The notes beneath the pieces were generated by a model. The model saw only the letters and a list, made by a program, of their open reading frames with translations, had not been told where the DNA came from and made no database searches. Below are positions 24,978 to 32,206 of a stretch of 32,916 nucleotides of DNA, piece after piece (positions within the stretch are counted from its first letter, which is position 1; each line of letters opens with the position of its first letter). Source of the DNA: an uncultured Alphaproteobacteria bacterium (lineage in GTDB: Bacteria > Pseudomonadota > Alphaproteobacteria > HIMB59 > GCA-002718135); the NCBI GenBank assembly GCA_902592345.1, contig CACJEE010000013.1, forward strand, positions 1 to 32,916, in the 5' to 3' direction. The position numbers and the translations under genes are program-made.

Positions 24978-25004
24978 TAAAATTAGAAATTTTAGTTTTT
25001 TTTT
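24978..25004 (+). terminator. Intrinsic terminator after trpB2
   Basis: TAAAATT (24978-24984) and AATTTTA (24988-24994) form a 7-bp stem with a 3-nt loop, followed by G and nine T (24996-25004). The stem is all A/T and therefore weak, but the T-run and position 8 bp after the stop fit. It isolates trpB2 from the riboswitch operon. Confidence 0.55.
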
Positions 25005-25033
25005 AATACAAAATAAAATATTGACTACAATAT

Positions 25034-25103
25034 AAAGGGAGAGATTAAATTATTTAACGCCGAAGGAGCAACGTCCCGGAAACTCTCAGGCAAAAGGACC
25101 TTT
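25034..25103 (+). promoter_or_regulatory. Glycine riboswitch, single aptamer, ahead of the serine operon
   Basis: The conserved glycine aptamer core is plain: GGGAGAG (25037-25043), CGCCGAAGGAGCAA (25059-25072) and AAACTCTCAGGCAAAAGGACC (about 25080-25100). GAGAG (25039-25043) pairs with CTCTC (25083-25087), and AAAGG (25034-25038) pairs with CCTTT (25099-25103) to close P1. A second complete aptamer is absent. The first gene starts 56 bp downstream. No terminator T-run lies between, so control is more likely translational than by termination. Direction (on or off) is not readable; an off-switch would suit serine synthesis. Confidence 0.93.
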
Positions 25104-25113
25104 GTAATTAATA

Positions 25114-25139
25114 TCTGAAGATCAATCTAGATCAACAGA
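25114..25139 (+). promoter_or_regulatory. Ghost-aptamer/expression-platform hairpin of the riboswitch
   Basis: TCTG-AA-GATC (25114-25123) and GATC-AA-CAGA (25130-25139) form a symmetric stem with an AA/AA internal loop and a 6-nt apical loop. A stem right after a lone glycine aptamer is where a ghost aptamer is expected in singlet switches. A third GATC (25151-25154) just before the start codon could compete for pairing with the other two and mask or expose the initiation site. Confidence 0.5.
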
Positions 25140-25158
25140 AGGGTATGAAAGATCGTGA

Positions 25159-26349
25159 ATGGTAGATATTTGGCCTTTCTTTGGTACTAGACCCTACAAT
25201 CAAGATGCTAAAAACTTAATTGCACCATCTACTGATCATTTAAGTATAGAAAACATTGAGATATTTAGAAAAAATAATTACTGGAATTATCTTAAAATAT
25301 TAAACCCTGTCGGACAATTAAAAGAAAAAGATTCATTATTAGAGGCAAAATCCCATTTTAAAGAAATGAAAGATAATGATGTAATAAAAAAAGATAACTT
25401 ATTACATTTTTATATTTATCAAATTGAATTAAACTTTCATACTCAATTAGGTTTCTTATGTTTATCTTCTATAAAAGATTTTGAAAAAAAAATTATAAAA
25501 CCTCATGAAAAAATTTATGAAAATAGAAAAATCGAAAGAGCAGATCAAATGATTAATTTAAATACACAAATTGGCCCAATATATGCTGCATATCCTGAAG
25601 AAAAAAATATACACGATCTACTTTTGTCTCAAATAGCGAAACCACCTTCATACGATTTTGAGAGTTTTGATAATTCTGTCCATAGGTTATGGTGTGTAAA
25701 TGATATTAAATTTATTAAAAAACTAAAAAGTTTAATGAAAAATGTAAATGCAATTTATATTGCTGACGGTCATCATAGAATGGGTGCAATGCAACACATT
25801 AATAAACAAAATCCATTGAATGAAAAATTTATGATAGCTGCATTTCCATCTAATGAGACTAAAATTTTTGATTATAATAGAGTAATAAAAGATTTGAACG
25901 GTCTTTCAAAAATTGAATTTATCAAAATTTTATCTAACGATTTTAAAGTAGAGAAAAAAAACTACTCATACAAACCAACAAAAAAACATGAATTTGGAAT
26001 GTATCATGAAAAACAATGGTATGCCTTAGAATTTATTGGATCTATTGAAAGTAATAATTTTGTTGATACTCTTGATATTAATATATTAAATAATTTTTGT
26101 TTAACCAAAATATTGAATATAAAAGATGTAAATAACGATGAAAGAATTCGATTTATCGCTGGTTGCCATGGTCTAACTGCTTTAGAAAAAAAAGTTAATG
26201 AAAATCTTGATAGCGTAGCTTTTTCTATCTTTCCATCTGAAATAACAGATGTTATTAGAGTTGCTGATAACAATTTAACTATGCCACCTAAATCTACATG
26301 GTTTGATCCGAAACCACTTGATGGATTAGTGGTATATGAATTTGAATAA
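25159..26349 (+). CDS. DUF1015 family protein, first gene of the serine operon
   Basis: 396 aa, the usual family length. Signature stretches are DIWPFFGTRPYN (3-14), IIKPHEKIYENRKIERADQM (112-131) and IADGHHRMGAM (201-211), with His205-His206-Arg207 in the DGHHR motif. No signal peptide or membrane segment. The family has a ParB/sulfiredoxin-like core and no established reaction that I know. It is cotranscribed with serC (2-bp gap) and serA, and neighbours these genes in other bacteria too. Because no serB is present here and free serine kinases (SerK, SbnI) belong to the same broad fold, a role at the phosphoserine/serine step is a fair hypothesis, not a demonstrated function. Confidence 0.92.
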   Translation: MVDIWPFFGTRPYNQDAKNLIAPSTDHLSIENIEIFRKNNYWNYLKILNPVGQLKEKDSLLEAKSHFKEMKDNDVIKKDNLLHFYIYQIELNFHTQLGFLCLSSIKDFEKKIIKPHEKIYENRKIERADQMINLNTQIGPIYAAYPEEKNIHDLLLSQIAKPPSYDFESFDNSVHRLWCVNDIKFIKKLKSLMKNVNAIYIADGHHRMGAMQHINKQNPLNEKFMIAAFPSNETKIFDYNRVIKDLNGLSKIEFIKILSNDFKVEKKNYSYKPTKKHEFGMYHEKQWYALEFIGSIESNNFVDTLDINILNNFCLTKILNIKDVNNDERIRFIAGCHGLTALEKKVNENLDSVAFSIFPSEITDVIRVADNNLTMPPKSTWFDPKPLDGLVVYEFE

Positions 26350-26351
26350 TT

Positions 26352-27515
26352 TTGGAAAAACCTAATAAAAAACCTAATAACCCTAATTTTTCAAGTGGTC
26401 CATGTGCAAAAAGACCTGGATGGAAAATTGAAAATTTAATTAATGCTAATACGGGCAGATCCCATAGATCAGGTGAGGCAAAATTAAAACTTAAACTTGT
26501 TATTGATAAATCTAAGGAGTTATTAAATCTACCTGATGATTACGTAGTAGGTATTATGCCAGGCTCTGACACTGGAGCTTTAGAGGCTTCAATTTGGTCT
26601 TTAATAGGTGAAAGAGGTGTAGATATTCTTGCATGGGAAAACTTTGGAAAAGACTGGATACAAGATGTTGTAAAGCAACTCAAAATATCAAATCTAAATG
26701 TGCATGATGTTAATTATGGCCAATTTCCTGATATAACAAAAGTTAATTTCCAAAATGATGTAATTTTTACTTGGAATGGAACCACTTCAGGAGTTAAAGT
26801 TCCTAATGCTGAATGGATACCTGATAATAGAGAGGGTTTAACCATTTGTGATGCTACTTCAGCAATTTTTGCTATGCCTATTGATTATAAAAAGTGCGAT
26901 GTTCTAACCTGGTCTTGGCAGAAAGTGCTAGGCGGTGAAGCTGCACACGGAATGATAGCAATGTCACCTAGAGCACTAAATAGATTAGAAAATTTTAAAC
27001 CATCGTGGCCGATACCTAAAGTTTTTAGAATTGCAAATAATAATAAAATTATAAAAGGTATTTTTGAAGGCAGTACAATTAATACACCTTCTATGATTTG
27101 TGTTGAAGATGCTTTAGATGGACTTAATTGGGCAGAAAAAAATGGTGGATTAAATTTTCTATTAGATACTTCAATGAATTCATTTGATCTAATACACGAA
27201 TGGATTCAAAATAATGATTGGGTAACATTTTTGTCTGAAAATAAAAATAGAGAATACTTATCAAATACTGGTATTACATTTAAAATTTGTGAAAACTGGT
27301 ATTTATCTAAAAGTGAAGACAATCAAAGATTAATTGTAAAAGAAATTTGTAAATTATTATCCAACGAAAATGTTGCCTTTGATATTAATGGTTATGCAAA
27401 AGCCCCACCTTCTTTTAGGGTATGGGCTGGCGGAACTGTTGAAACAAATAATATTAAACTATTATTACCTTGGTTAGAATGGGCATATTTTGTTGTGAAA
27501 GAAGCTCATGCCTAA
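26352..27515 (+). CDS. serC: Phosphoserine aminotransferase, TTG start
   Basis: 387 aa. The TTG at 26352, 2 bp after the DUF1015 stop, is the likely start, since homologues open KPNKKPNNPNFSSGPCAKRPGW and no ATG occurs nearby. It transaminates 3-phosphohydroxypyruvate with glutamate to phosphoserine. PLP Lys191 lies in TWSWQKVLGGE (186-196), and NTGRSHRSGEAK (33-44) is the long-form alphaproteobacterial SerC motif that binds substrate. CDATSAIFAMP (166-176) holds the PLP-pyridine Asp167. A TTG start lowers initiation and makes the gene dependent on coupling to DUF1015 translation. It overlaps serA by 8 bp. Confidence 0.94.
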   Translation: MEKPNKKPNNPNFSSGPCAKRPGWKIENLINANTGRSHRSGEAKLKLKLVIDKSKELLNLPDDYVVGIMPGSDTGALEASIWSLIGERGVDILAWENFGKDWIQDVVKQLKISNLNVHDVNYGQFPDITKVNFQNDVIFTWNGTTSGVKVPNAEWIPDNREGLTICDATSAIFAMPIDYKKCDVLTWSWQKVLGGEAAHGMIAMSPRALNRLENFKPSWPIPKVFRIANNNKIIKGIFEGSTINTPSMICVEDALDGLNWAEKNGGLNFLLDTSMNSFDLIHEWIQNNDWVTFLSENKNREYLSNTGITFKICENWYLSKSEDNQRLIVKEICKLLSNENVAFDINGYAKAPPSFRVWAGGTVETNNIKLLLPWLEWAYFVVKEAHA

Positions 27516-28446
27516 AGTTCTAATATCTGATGCAATGGCAAATGTTGCTGAAAAAATACTTGCATCAAATAATATTGAAGTTGATGTTAAAACTGACTTT
27601 ACACCAGAAGAGCTTATTAAAAATATCCAAAATTATGATGGATTAATTGTTCGTTCTGCAACAAAAGTAACAAAAGAGGTAATAGATAATGCCAAAAATT
27701 TAAAAATTATTGGCAGAGCAGGTGCTGGTGTAGATAATATTGACTTGAACTCAGCTAAAGCAAAAAATATTATTGTAATGAATACACCTGGTGGTAATAC
27801 AAATGCGACAGCAGAACACACTTTAGCTCTACTTTTATCTCTATCTAGAAAAATTTCTAAAGCTGATTTAACTACACACAAAGGAGAGTGGGCTAAGAAA
27901 AAGTTAAAGGGTAACGAAATCAGAGGAAAAAAAATAGGAATTATTGGGTTTGGTAATGTTGGCAGAAGATTTGCTGAGATGTGTCATTTATTGGGACTTA
28001 AAATTATGATTTTTTCAAAAACATTTGATCAAGTTAAAGAACAATTTCCAGAATATGTTTCATGTGATCTTAATGAAATTTTAAAAGAATCAGATATAGT
28101 TAGCTTTCACTGTAAACCTAATCCTGATGGATCTTCAATAATTAACGCTAACGAAATTAGTATAATGAAAAATAATGTTTTAATTATTAATACAGCAAGA
28201 GGTAATCTTGTATCTGAAATAGATTTATGTGATGCAATTAAAAATAATAATATTGGTGGAGTTGCATTAGATGTTTTTGCAGAAGAACCTGCTAATAATA
28301 ATATACTGTTTGGTTTAGAAAATGTATTACTGACTCCACATATAGCAGCATCAACTGTTGAAGCTCAAATTATTGTGGCTGAAATGATTGCAAATCAGTT
28401 TGTTGAATATTTTTTAGATAATAAAATTAATAATTCTGTTATTTAA
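27508..28446 (+). CDS. serA: D-3-phosphoglycerate dehydrogenase, short form without ACT domain
   Basis: 312 aa. It commits 3-phosphoglycerate to serine synthesis. The NAD loop IGFGNVG (146-152) and catalytic triad Arg231 (NTARGNLV), Glu260 (FAEEP) and His278 (LTPHIAAST) are all present. The protein ends straight after the substrate domain closes (INNSVI), so the ASB and ACT domains that give serine feedback inhibition in long alphaproteobacterial SerA (about 525 aa) are missing. No frameshift or remnant of them is seen; the htpG gene occupies the next bases on the other strand. Other D-2-hydroxyacid dehydrogenases look alike, but linkage to serC makes SerA very likely. Confidence 0.93.
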   Translation: MPKVLISDAMANVAEKILASNNIEVDVKTDFTPEELIKNIQNYDGLIVRSATKVTKEVIDNAKNLKIIGRAGAGVDNIDLNSAKAKNIIVMNTPGGNTNATAEHTLALLLSLSRKISKADLTTHKGEWAKKKLKGNEIRGKKIGIIGFGNVGRRFAEMCHLLGLKIMIFSKTFDQVKEQFPEYVSCDLNEILKESDIVSFHCKPNPDGSSIINANEISIMKNNVLIINTARGNLVSEIDLCDAIKNNNIGGVALDVFAEEPANNNILFGLENVLLTPHIAASTVEAQIIVAEMIANQFVEYFLDNKINNSVI

Positions 28447-30301
28447 TAAAAAGTTCAGTGAGACTTTCCATATAGCTTGAAGGGTTAGACAATACATTGC
28501 CATCTAAGATGTTTGCTTGATCTAATATAATCTGTGAAATTTTTTTATGATCAAAATTGCTTAAATTTTGAGATATTTTTATAATCATTGGGTGCTTGGC
28601 ATTGATTTCTAAAATTTTTTTTGAATCAGGGGTTTTTTGATTGTGCATTTTCATCAATTTTTCCATATTTATATCCATACCTGACTCTTCAGCAACCAAT
28701 AAAACAGGACTTTTAGTTAATCTACTTGAGATAATGACATCTGATATTTTATCTTTAAGCTCTTCCTTTAATAATATTGATAAATCATTGATTTTACTAT
28801 CTATTTTTTTATCAGACTCTTTCTTAATATCTTTTTTCTCTCCAACTTTAGTTAAGTCAACTTTTCCTTTAGAGATAGATTTAAATTCATAATCTTTGTA
28901 TTTAACAATGTTTTGAAGCCAAAATTCGTCTACTGCATCAATCATAAATAAAACAGGCACTTTTTTATCTGTAAATACCTCTAATTGCGGTGAATTTTTA
29001 ATATGATCTTTGTCTGTATTTGCAAAATAATAAATATCTTTCTGGTCTTTAACCATTTTTTCTACATACTTATCTAATGACATGAACTCACTGTTTATTG
29101 AATTTTCAAATCTTAATAAATTTAATATTTTTTCATGATGATCATTAAACTCATAAAGACCCTCTTTTATGACAGCTCCAAAATTTTTCCAAAAGTCTAG
29201 AAATTTTTCATTATCTTTTTTTGCTAAAGCACCTATTTCATTTAATACTTTATTAGTTATTCCTTTTTTAATTTTTTCAATTACTGGATTATTTTGTAAC
29301 ATTTCTCTACTAATATTTAGAGAAATATCTTGTGAATCAACAACTCCAGGAACAAATCTTAGCCAATTAGGCATGATTTCGTCACACTCATCTGATATAA
29401 AAACTTTTTGAACATATAATTTGATTTTATTTTTTCTTTCTGAATTAAATAAATCCATAGGCTGATTTGTCGGAATATATAAAAGTGCTTTATAATTTAT
29501 GACGCCTTCAGCATTATAATGAATGGTTATAAGAGGTTGATCAAAATTAAATGATATGTTGTTATAGAATTGTTTATAATCTTCATCCTTTACATCTTTT
29601 TTATCTTTAAGCCAAAGAGGGTCACCTTCATTAATTTTTTCTTCTTTTTCTTTTGAATTATCAAGATCATCTAAAATAATTGGAAAAGGAATATAGTTTG
29701 AATATTTTGTAATTATTGATCTTAATCTAAAAGAATCTAAAAATTCATCAGCATCCTTTTTTAATATTAGTTTTATTTTAGTTCCACGATTTTCATTTTC
29801 AATTTTTTCTATTGAGTAATTTTCTTTACCATTTGACTTCCACAAATAACTATCATTTTCTTCTGCTCCTTTTGAAATAACTTCTACAGTATCGGCAATC
29901 ATATAGGATGAATAAAAGCCAACACCAAATTGACCAATTGCCGAAACATCAGTTTCTTTTTTATTTTTCATGGCTTCCATAAATTTAGAAGTTCCTGATC
30001 TAGCAATTGTACCTAGATTATCAATTAATTCTTGTTCCGACATGCCTATGCCGTTATCCTGAATTTCTATAAATTTTTTCTTTTTTGAAACACGAACATT
30101 AATTTTTAGATCTTTGTCACCACCTAAAATATTTTTTTTTGATAAAGATTGATATCTTAATTTTTCACATGCATCAGCAGAATTAGAAATTAACTCCCTT
30201 AAAAAAATTTCCCTTTCACTATAAAGAGAATTAGCTACTAAATCTAAGAGCTTACTGACTTCTGCTTGAAAACTGTGATTTTTTGCTATTTTTTGTGTCA
30301 T
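28439..30301 (-). CDS. htpG: Chaperone HtpG (Hsp90)
   Basis: 620 aa, full length. The N-terminal GHKL ATPase domain shows LFLRELISNSADA-type sequence (REIFLRELISNSADACEKLR, about 30-49), QDNGIGMSEQEL (76-87) and GQFGVGFYS (122-130), contacting ATP. The middle domain has RRVFI-like VQKVFISDECDEIMPNWLRFVPGVVDS with the catalytic-loop Arg, and the C-terminal dimerisation domain ends TELFIK. It is a cytosolic stress chaperone. It converges on serA with an 8-bp overlap. A possible promoter lies in the 83-bp gap upstream, shared with the divergent lipoprotein gene. Confidence 0.96.
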   Translation of the reverse strand: MTQKIAKNHSFQAEVSKLLDLVANSLYSEREIFLRELISNSADACEKLRYQSLSKKNILGGDKDLKINVRVSKKKKFIEIQDNGIGMSEQELIDNLGTIARSGTSKFMEAMKNKKETDVSAIGQFGVGFYSSYMIADTVEVISKGAEENDSYLWKSNGKENYSIEKIENENRGTKIKLILKKDADEFLDSFRLRSIITKYSNYIPFPIILDDLDNSKEKEEKINEGDPLWLKDKKDVKDEDYKQFYNNISFNFDQPLITIHYNAEGVINYKALLYIPTNQPMDLFNSERKNKIKLYVQKVFISDECDEIMPNWLRFVPGVVDSQDISLNISREMLQNNPVIEKIKKGITNKVLNEIGALAKKDNEKFLDFWKNFGAVIKEGLYEFNDHHEKILNLLRFENSINSEFMSLDKYVEKMVKDQKDIYYFANTDKDHIKNSPQLEVFTDKKVPVLFMIDAVDEFWLQNIVKYKDYEFKSISKGKVDLTKVGEKKDIKKESDKKIDSKINDLSILLKEELKDKISDVIISSRLTKSPVLLVAEESGMDINMEKLMKMHNQKTPDSKKILEINAKHPMIIKISQNLSNFDHKKISQIILDQANILDGNVLSNPSSYMESLTELFIK

Positions 30302-30384
30302 TTAAAATGATTTAAGCACTCATAATTATTATTCAATAGGTTTCAATAAATTTTTGCCATAATTAACGTTAATAAGCATAAATT

Positions 30385-31017
30385 ATGTTATTAAACAAAT
30401 TTATGTCATTTGATAATTTTCTTAAATTTTTAAGTATTTTATTTATATTTATCGTAGCCTGTACTTCAAATCAGCAGATCAATACTGCAGACTCATGTAT
30501 AATTTTTGATCAAAAGAAAAATTGGTACAAGTCTACTAAAAAATCTTATGACAATTGGAACACGCCCATTGCTTTACAGCTAGCAATAATTAATCAAGAA
30601 TCATCATTCAGGCAATTTGCAAAACCTGAGAGAAAAAAAATATTTGGTATTATTCCTACATCAAGACCTTCTACAGCTTTTGGATATGCTCAGGTAACCA
30701 ACCCTACATGGGATTGGTATAAAACAAAAACTGGAAATAAAAATGCCTCCAGAGCAAATTTTGCAGATGTTACAGATTTTATAGGATGGTACACAACACA
30801 AAGTGAAAAGTTAGTAGGTATATCTAAAAATGATTTTTATAATCAGTATTTAGCTTATCATGAAGGTCAAGGTGGTTGGAAAAAAGAAACATACTTAGAT
30901 AAAAAATGGTTAATTGAAGTTGCTAAAACTGTTGAAAGAAATGCAAAAATGTATAACAATCAATTAAAAGAGTGTGAAGGAAAATTAAATAAGAAAGGTT
31001 TTTTTGGAATTTTCTAA
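30385..31017 (+). CDS. Lysozyme-fold (SLT-like) lipoprotein
   Basis: 210 aa with a lipoprotein signal: hydrophobic LKFLSILFIFIVA followed by Cys26 and Thr-Ser, so the mature protein is probably tethered to a membrane. ATG 30403 (residue 7) would also give a good 20-residue signal, so the start is uncertain. The periplasmic part resembles a soluble lytic transglycosylase: AIINQESSFRQFA (67-79) with candidate catalytic Glu72, and the FGYAQVTNPTWDWYK stretch (99-113) matching the GxxQ core. It would cut peptidoglycan glycan strands. Translation is coupled to the M20 gene through TAATG (31015-31019), an unexplained pairing. Confidence 0.8.
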   Translation: MLLNKFMSFDNFLKFLSILFIFIVACTSNQQINTADSCIIFDQKKNWYKSTKKSYDNWNTPIALQLAIINQESSFRQFAKPERKKIFGIIPTSRPSTAFGYAQVTNPTWDWYKTKTGNKNASRANFADVTDFIGWYTTQSEKLVGISKNDFYNQYLAYHEGQGGWKKETYLDKKWLIEVAKTVERNAKMYNNQLKECEGKLNKKGFFGIF

Positions 31018-32195
31018 TGGTTGTTTCAAATAGCATTAATCAAATGTATGAAGAAATGAAGACTTGGAGACAAGATCTTCATCGCATCCCAGAAATTGGA
31101 TTGGAAGAATATCAAACATCTAAATATATAAAATCTAAACTATCTGAATTTAATATAGACTTTAAAGATGGTTATGCAAATACTGGTATCGTTGCTCATA
31201 TAAAAGGCTCTAAAGGCAATAGTGATAAATCAATTGGTCTCAGAGCTGATTTTGATGCTTTGCCAATGCCTGAAAAAAATAATTTTGATCATAAATCTAC
31301 AAATGAGGGAATGATGCACGCTTGCGGACACGATGGTCACACATCTATGCTTTTAGGAGCAGCTAAATATTTAAGTGAAAACAATGATTTTGATGGAAAT
31401 GTGTATTTCATTTTTCAACCAGGTGAAGAAGGGTTTGCCGGTGGTCAAAAAATGATTCAAGATGGAATGTTTGATGATTTTAAAATTGATGAAGTGTATG
31501 CTTTACATAATTGGCCTGAATTACCTATTGGCACAATTGGTGTAAATAATGGACCTATGATGGCAGCAGTTGATGAATTTGATATTATTGTAAATGGAAA
31601 AGGAGGACATGCAGCAATTCCTCAACTTGCTATAGACCCTGTAGTTATAGCATCACAAATTGTCTTATCTATTCAAACAATTATTAGCAGATCTACTGAT
31701 CCTGTTGATAAAGCTTTAATTAGTATTACTAAAATTAATGGTGGGACAGCTTATAATGTTATCGATGATAGTGTAAAATTGGGTGGCACTATTAGAACTT
31801 TTAAACCTGAAACCAGATCTTTTTTTGAAAAAAAAATAAATGAAATTGCCTCTGGTATAGCTAAGGCAAATGGAGCTGAAGCTAAAATTGAATTTCATTT
31901 AACTAATAAATATCCCCCAACTATAAACTCAAAAAAAGAAAGTGAGTTTGCAGCTAATGTAGCAAAAAAAATATTTGGTGACGCAAAAGTAAATACTGAA
32001 ATTGATCCTTCTATGGGAGGTGAAGATTTCTCCTATTTACTAGAAAAAAAACCAGGTTCTTATCTTTATATTGGCCAAGGTGATGCAAATCATAAAGCTC
32101 ATCTTCATACAACTAAATATGATTTTAATGATAATTTATTGCCAATAGGAGTTAATTATTGGGTTGAGCTTGTAAAAGAATACTTTTCAAAATAA
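31017..32195 (+). CDS. M20-family metallo-amidohydrolase (hippurate/N-acyl-amino acid hydrolase type)
   Basis: 392 aa, the usual length for this M20D-type family. Metal-site motifs are LRADFDALPMPE (75-86), HACGHDGHT (101-109), GEEGFAGG (136-143) and the C-terminal MGGEDFSYLLEKKPG. The dimerisation domain (about 190-300) contains the GGHAAIPQLAIDP loop. No signal peptide, so cytoplasmic. It removes acyl groups from N-acylated amino acids; the precise substrate cannot be given. It follows the lipoprotein gene with a one-base overlap and precedes the ABC-2 permease by 11 bp, so it may share an operon with both. Confidence 0.92.
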   Translation: MVVSNSINQMYEEMKTWRQDLHRIPEIGLEEYQTSKYIKSKLSEFNIDFKDGYANTGIVAHIKGSKGNSDKSIGLRADFDALPMPEKNNFDHKSTNEGMMHACGHDGHTSMLLGAAKYLSENNDFDGNVYFIFQPGEEGFAGGQKMIQDGMFDDFKIDEVYALHNWPELPIGTIGVNNGPMMAAVDEFDIIVNGKGGHAAIPQLAIDPVVIASQIVLSIQTIISRSTDPVDKALISITKINGGTAYNVIDDSVKLGGTIRTFKPETRSFFEKKINEIASGIAKANGAEAKIEFHLTNKYPPTINSKKESEFAANVAKKIFGDAKVNTEIDPSMGGEDFSYLLEKKPGSYLYIGQGDANHKAHLHTTKYDFNDNLLPIGVNYWVELVKEYFSK

Positions 32196-32206
32196 ATCCA
32201 AGCAAA

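Noticed and set aside
25021-25026. TTGACT just upstream of the glycine aptamer as a -35 box
   Set aside because: A -10 at normal spacing would fall inside the aptamer's first strand, so transcription would start after the switch began; TATAAA at 25031 is only 4 bp away.
25104-25158. Second full glycine aptamer in tandem
   Set aside because: The CGCCGAAGG and CTCTCAGGCAAAAGGAC core sequences do not recur; only a simple hairpin follows, so a ghost aptamer at most.
30302-30384. Heat-shock (sigma-32) promoter for htpG
   Set aside because: A TTGAAA box (reverse of 30341-30346) and a TATGAG 16 bp away can be drawn, but the match to CTTGAA/CCCCAT-type elements is poor.
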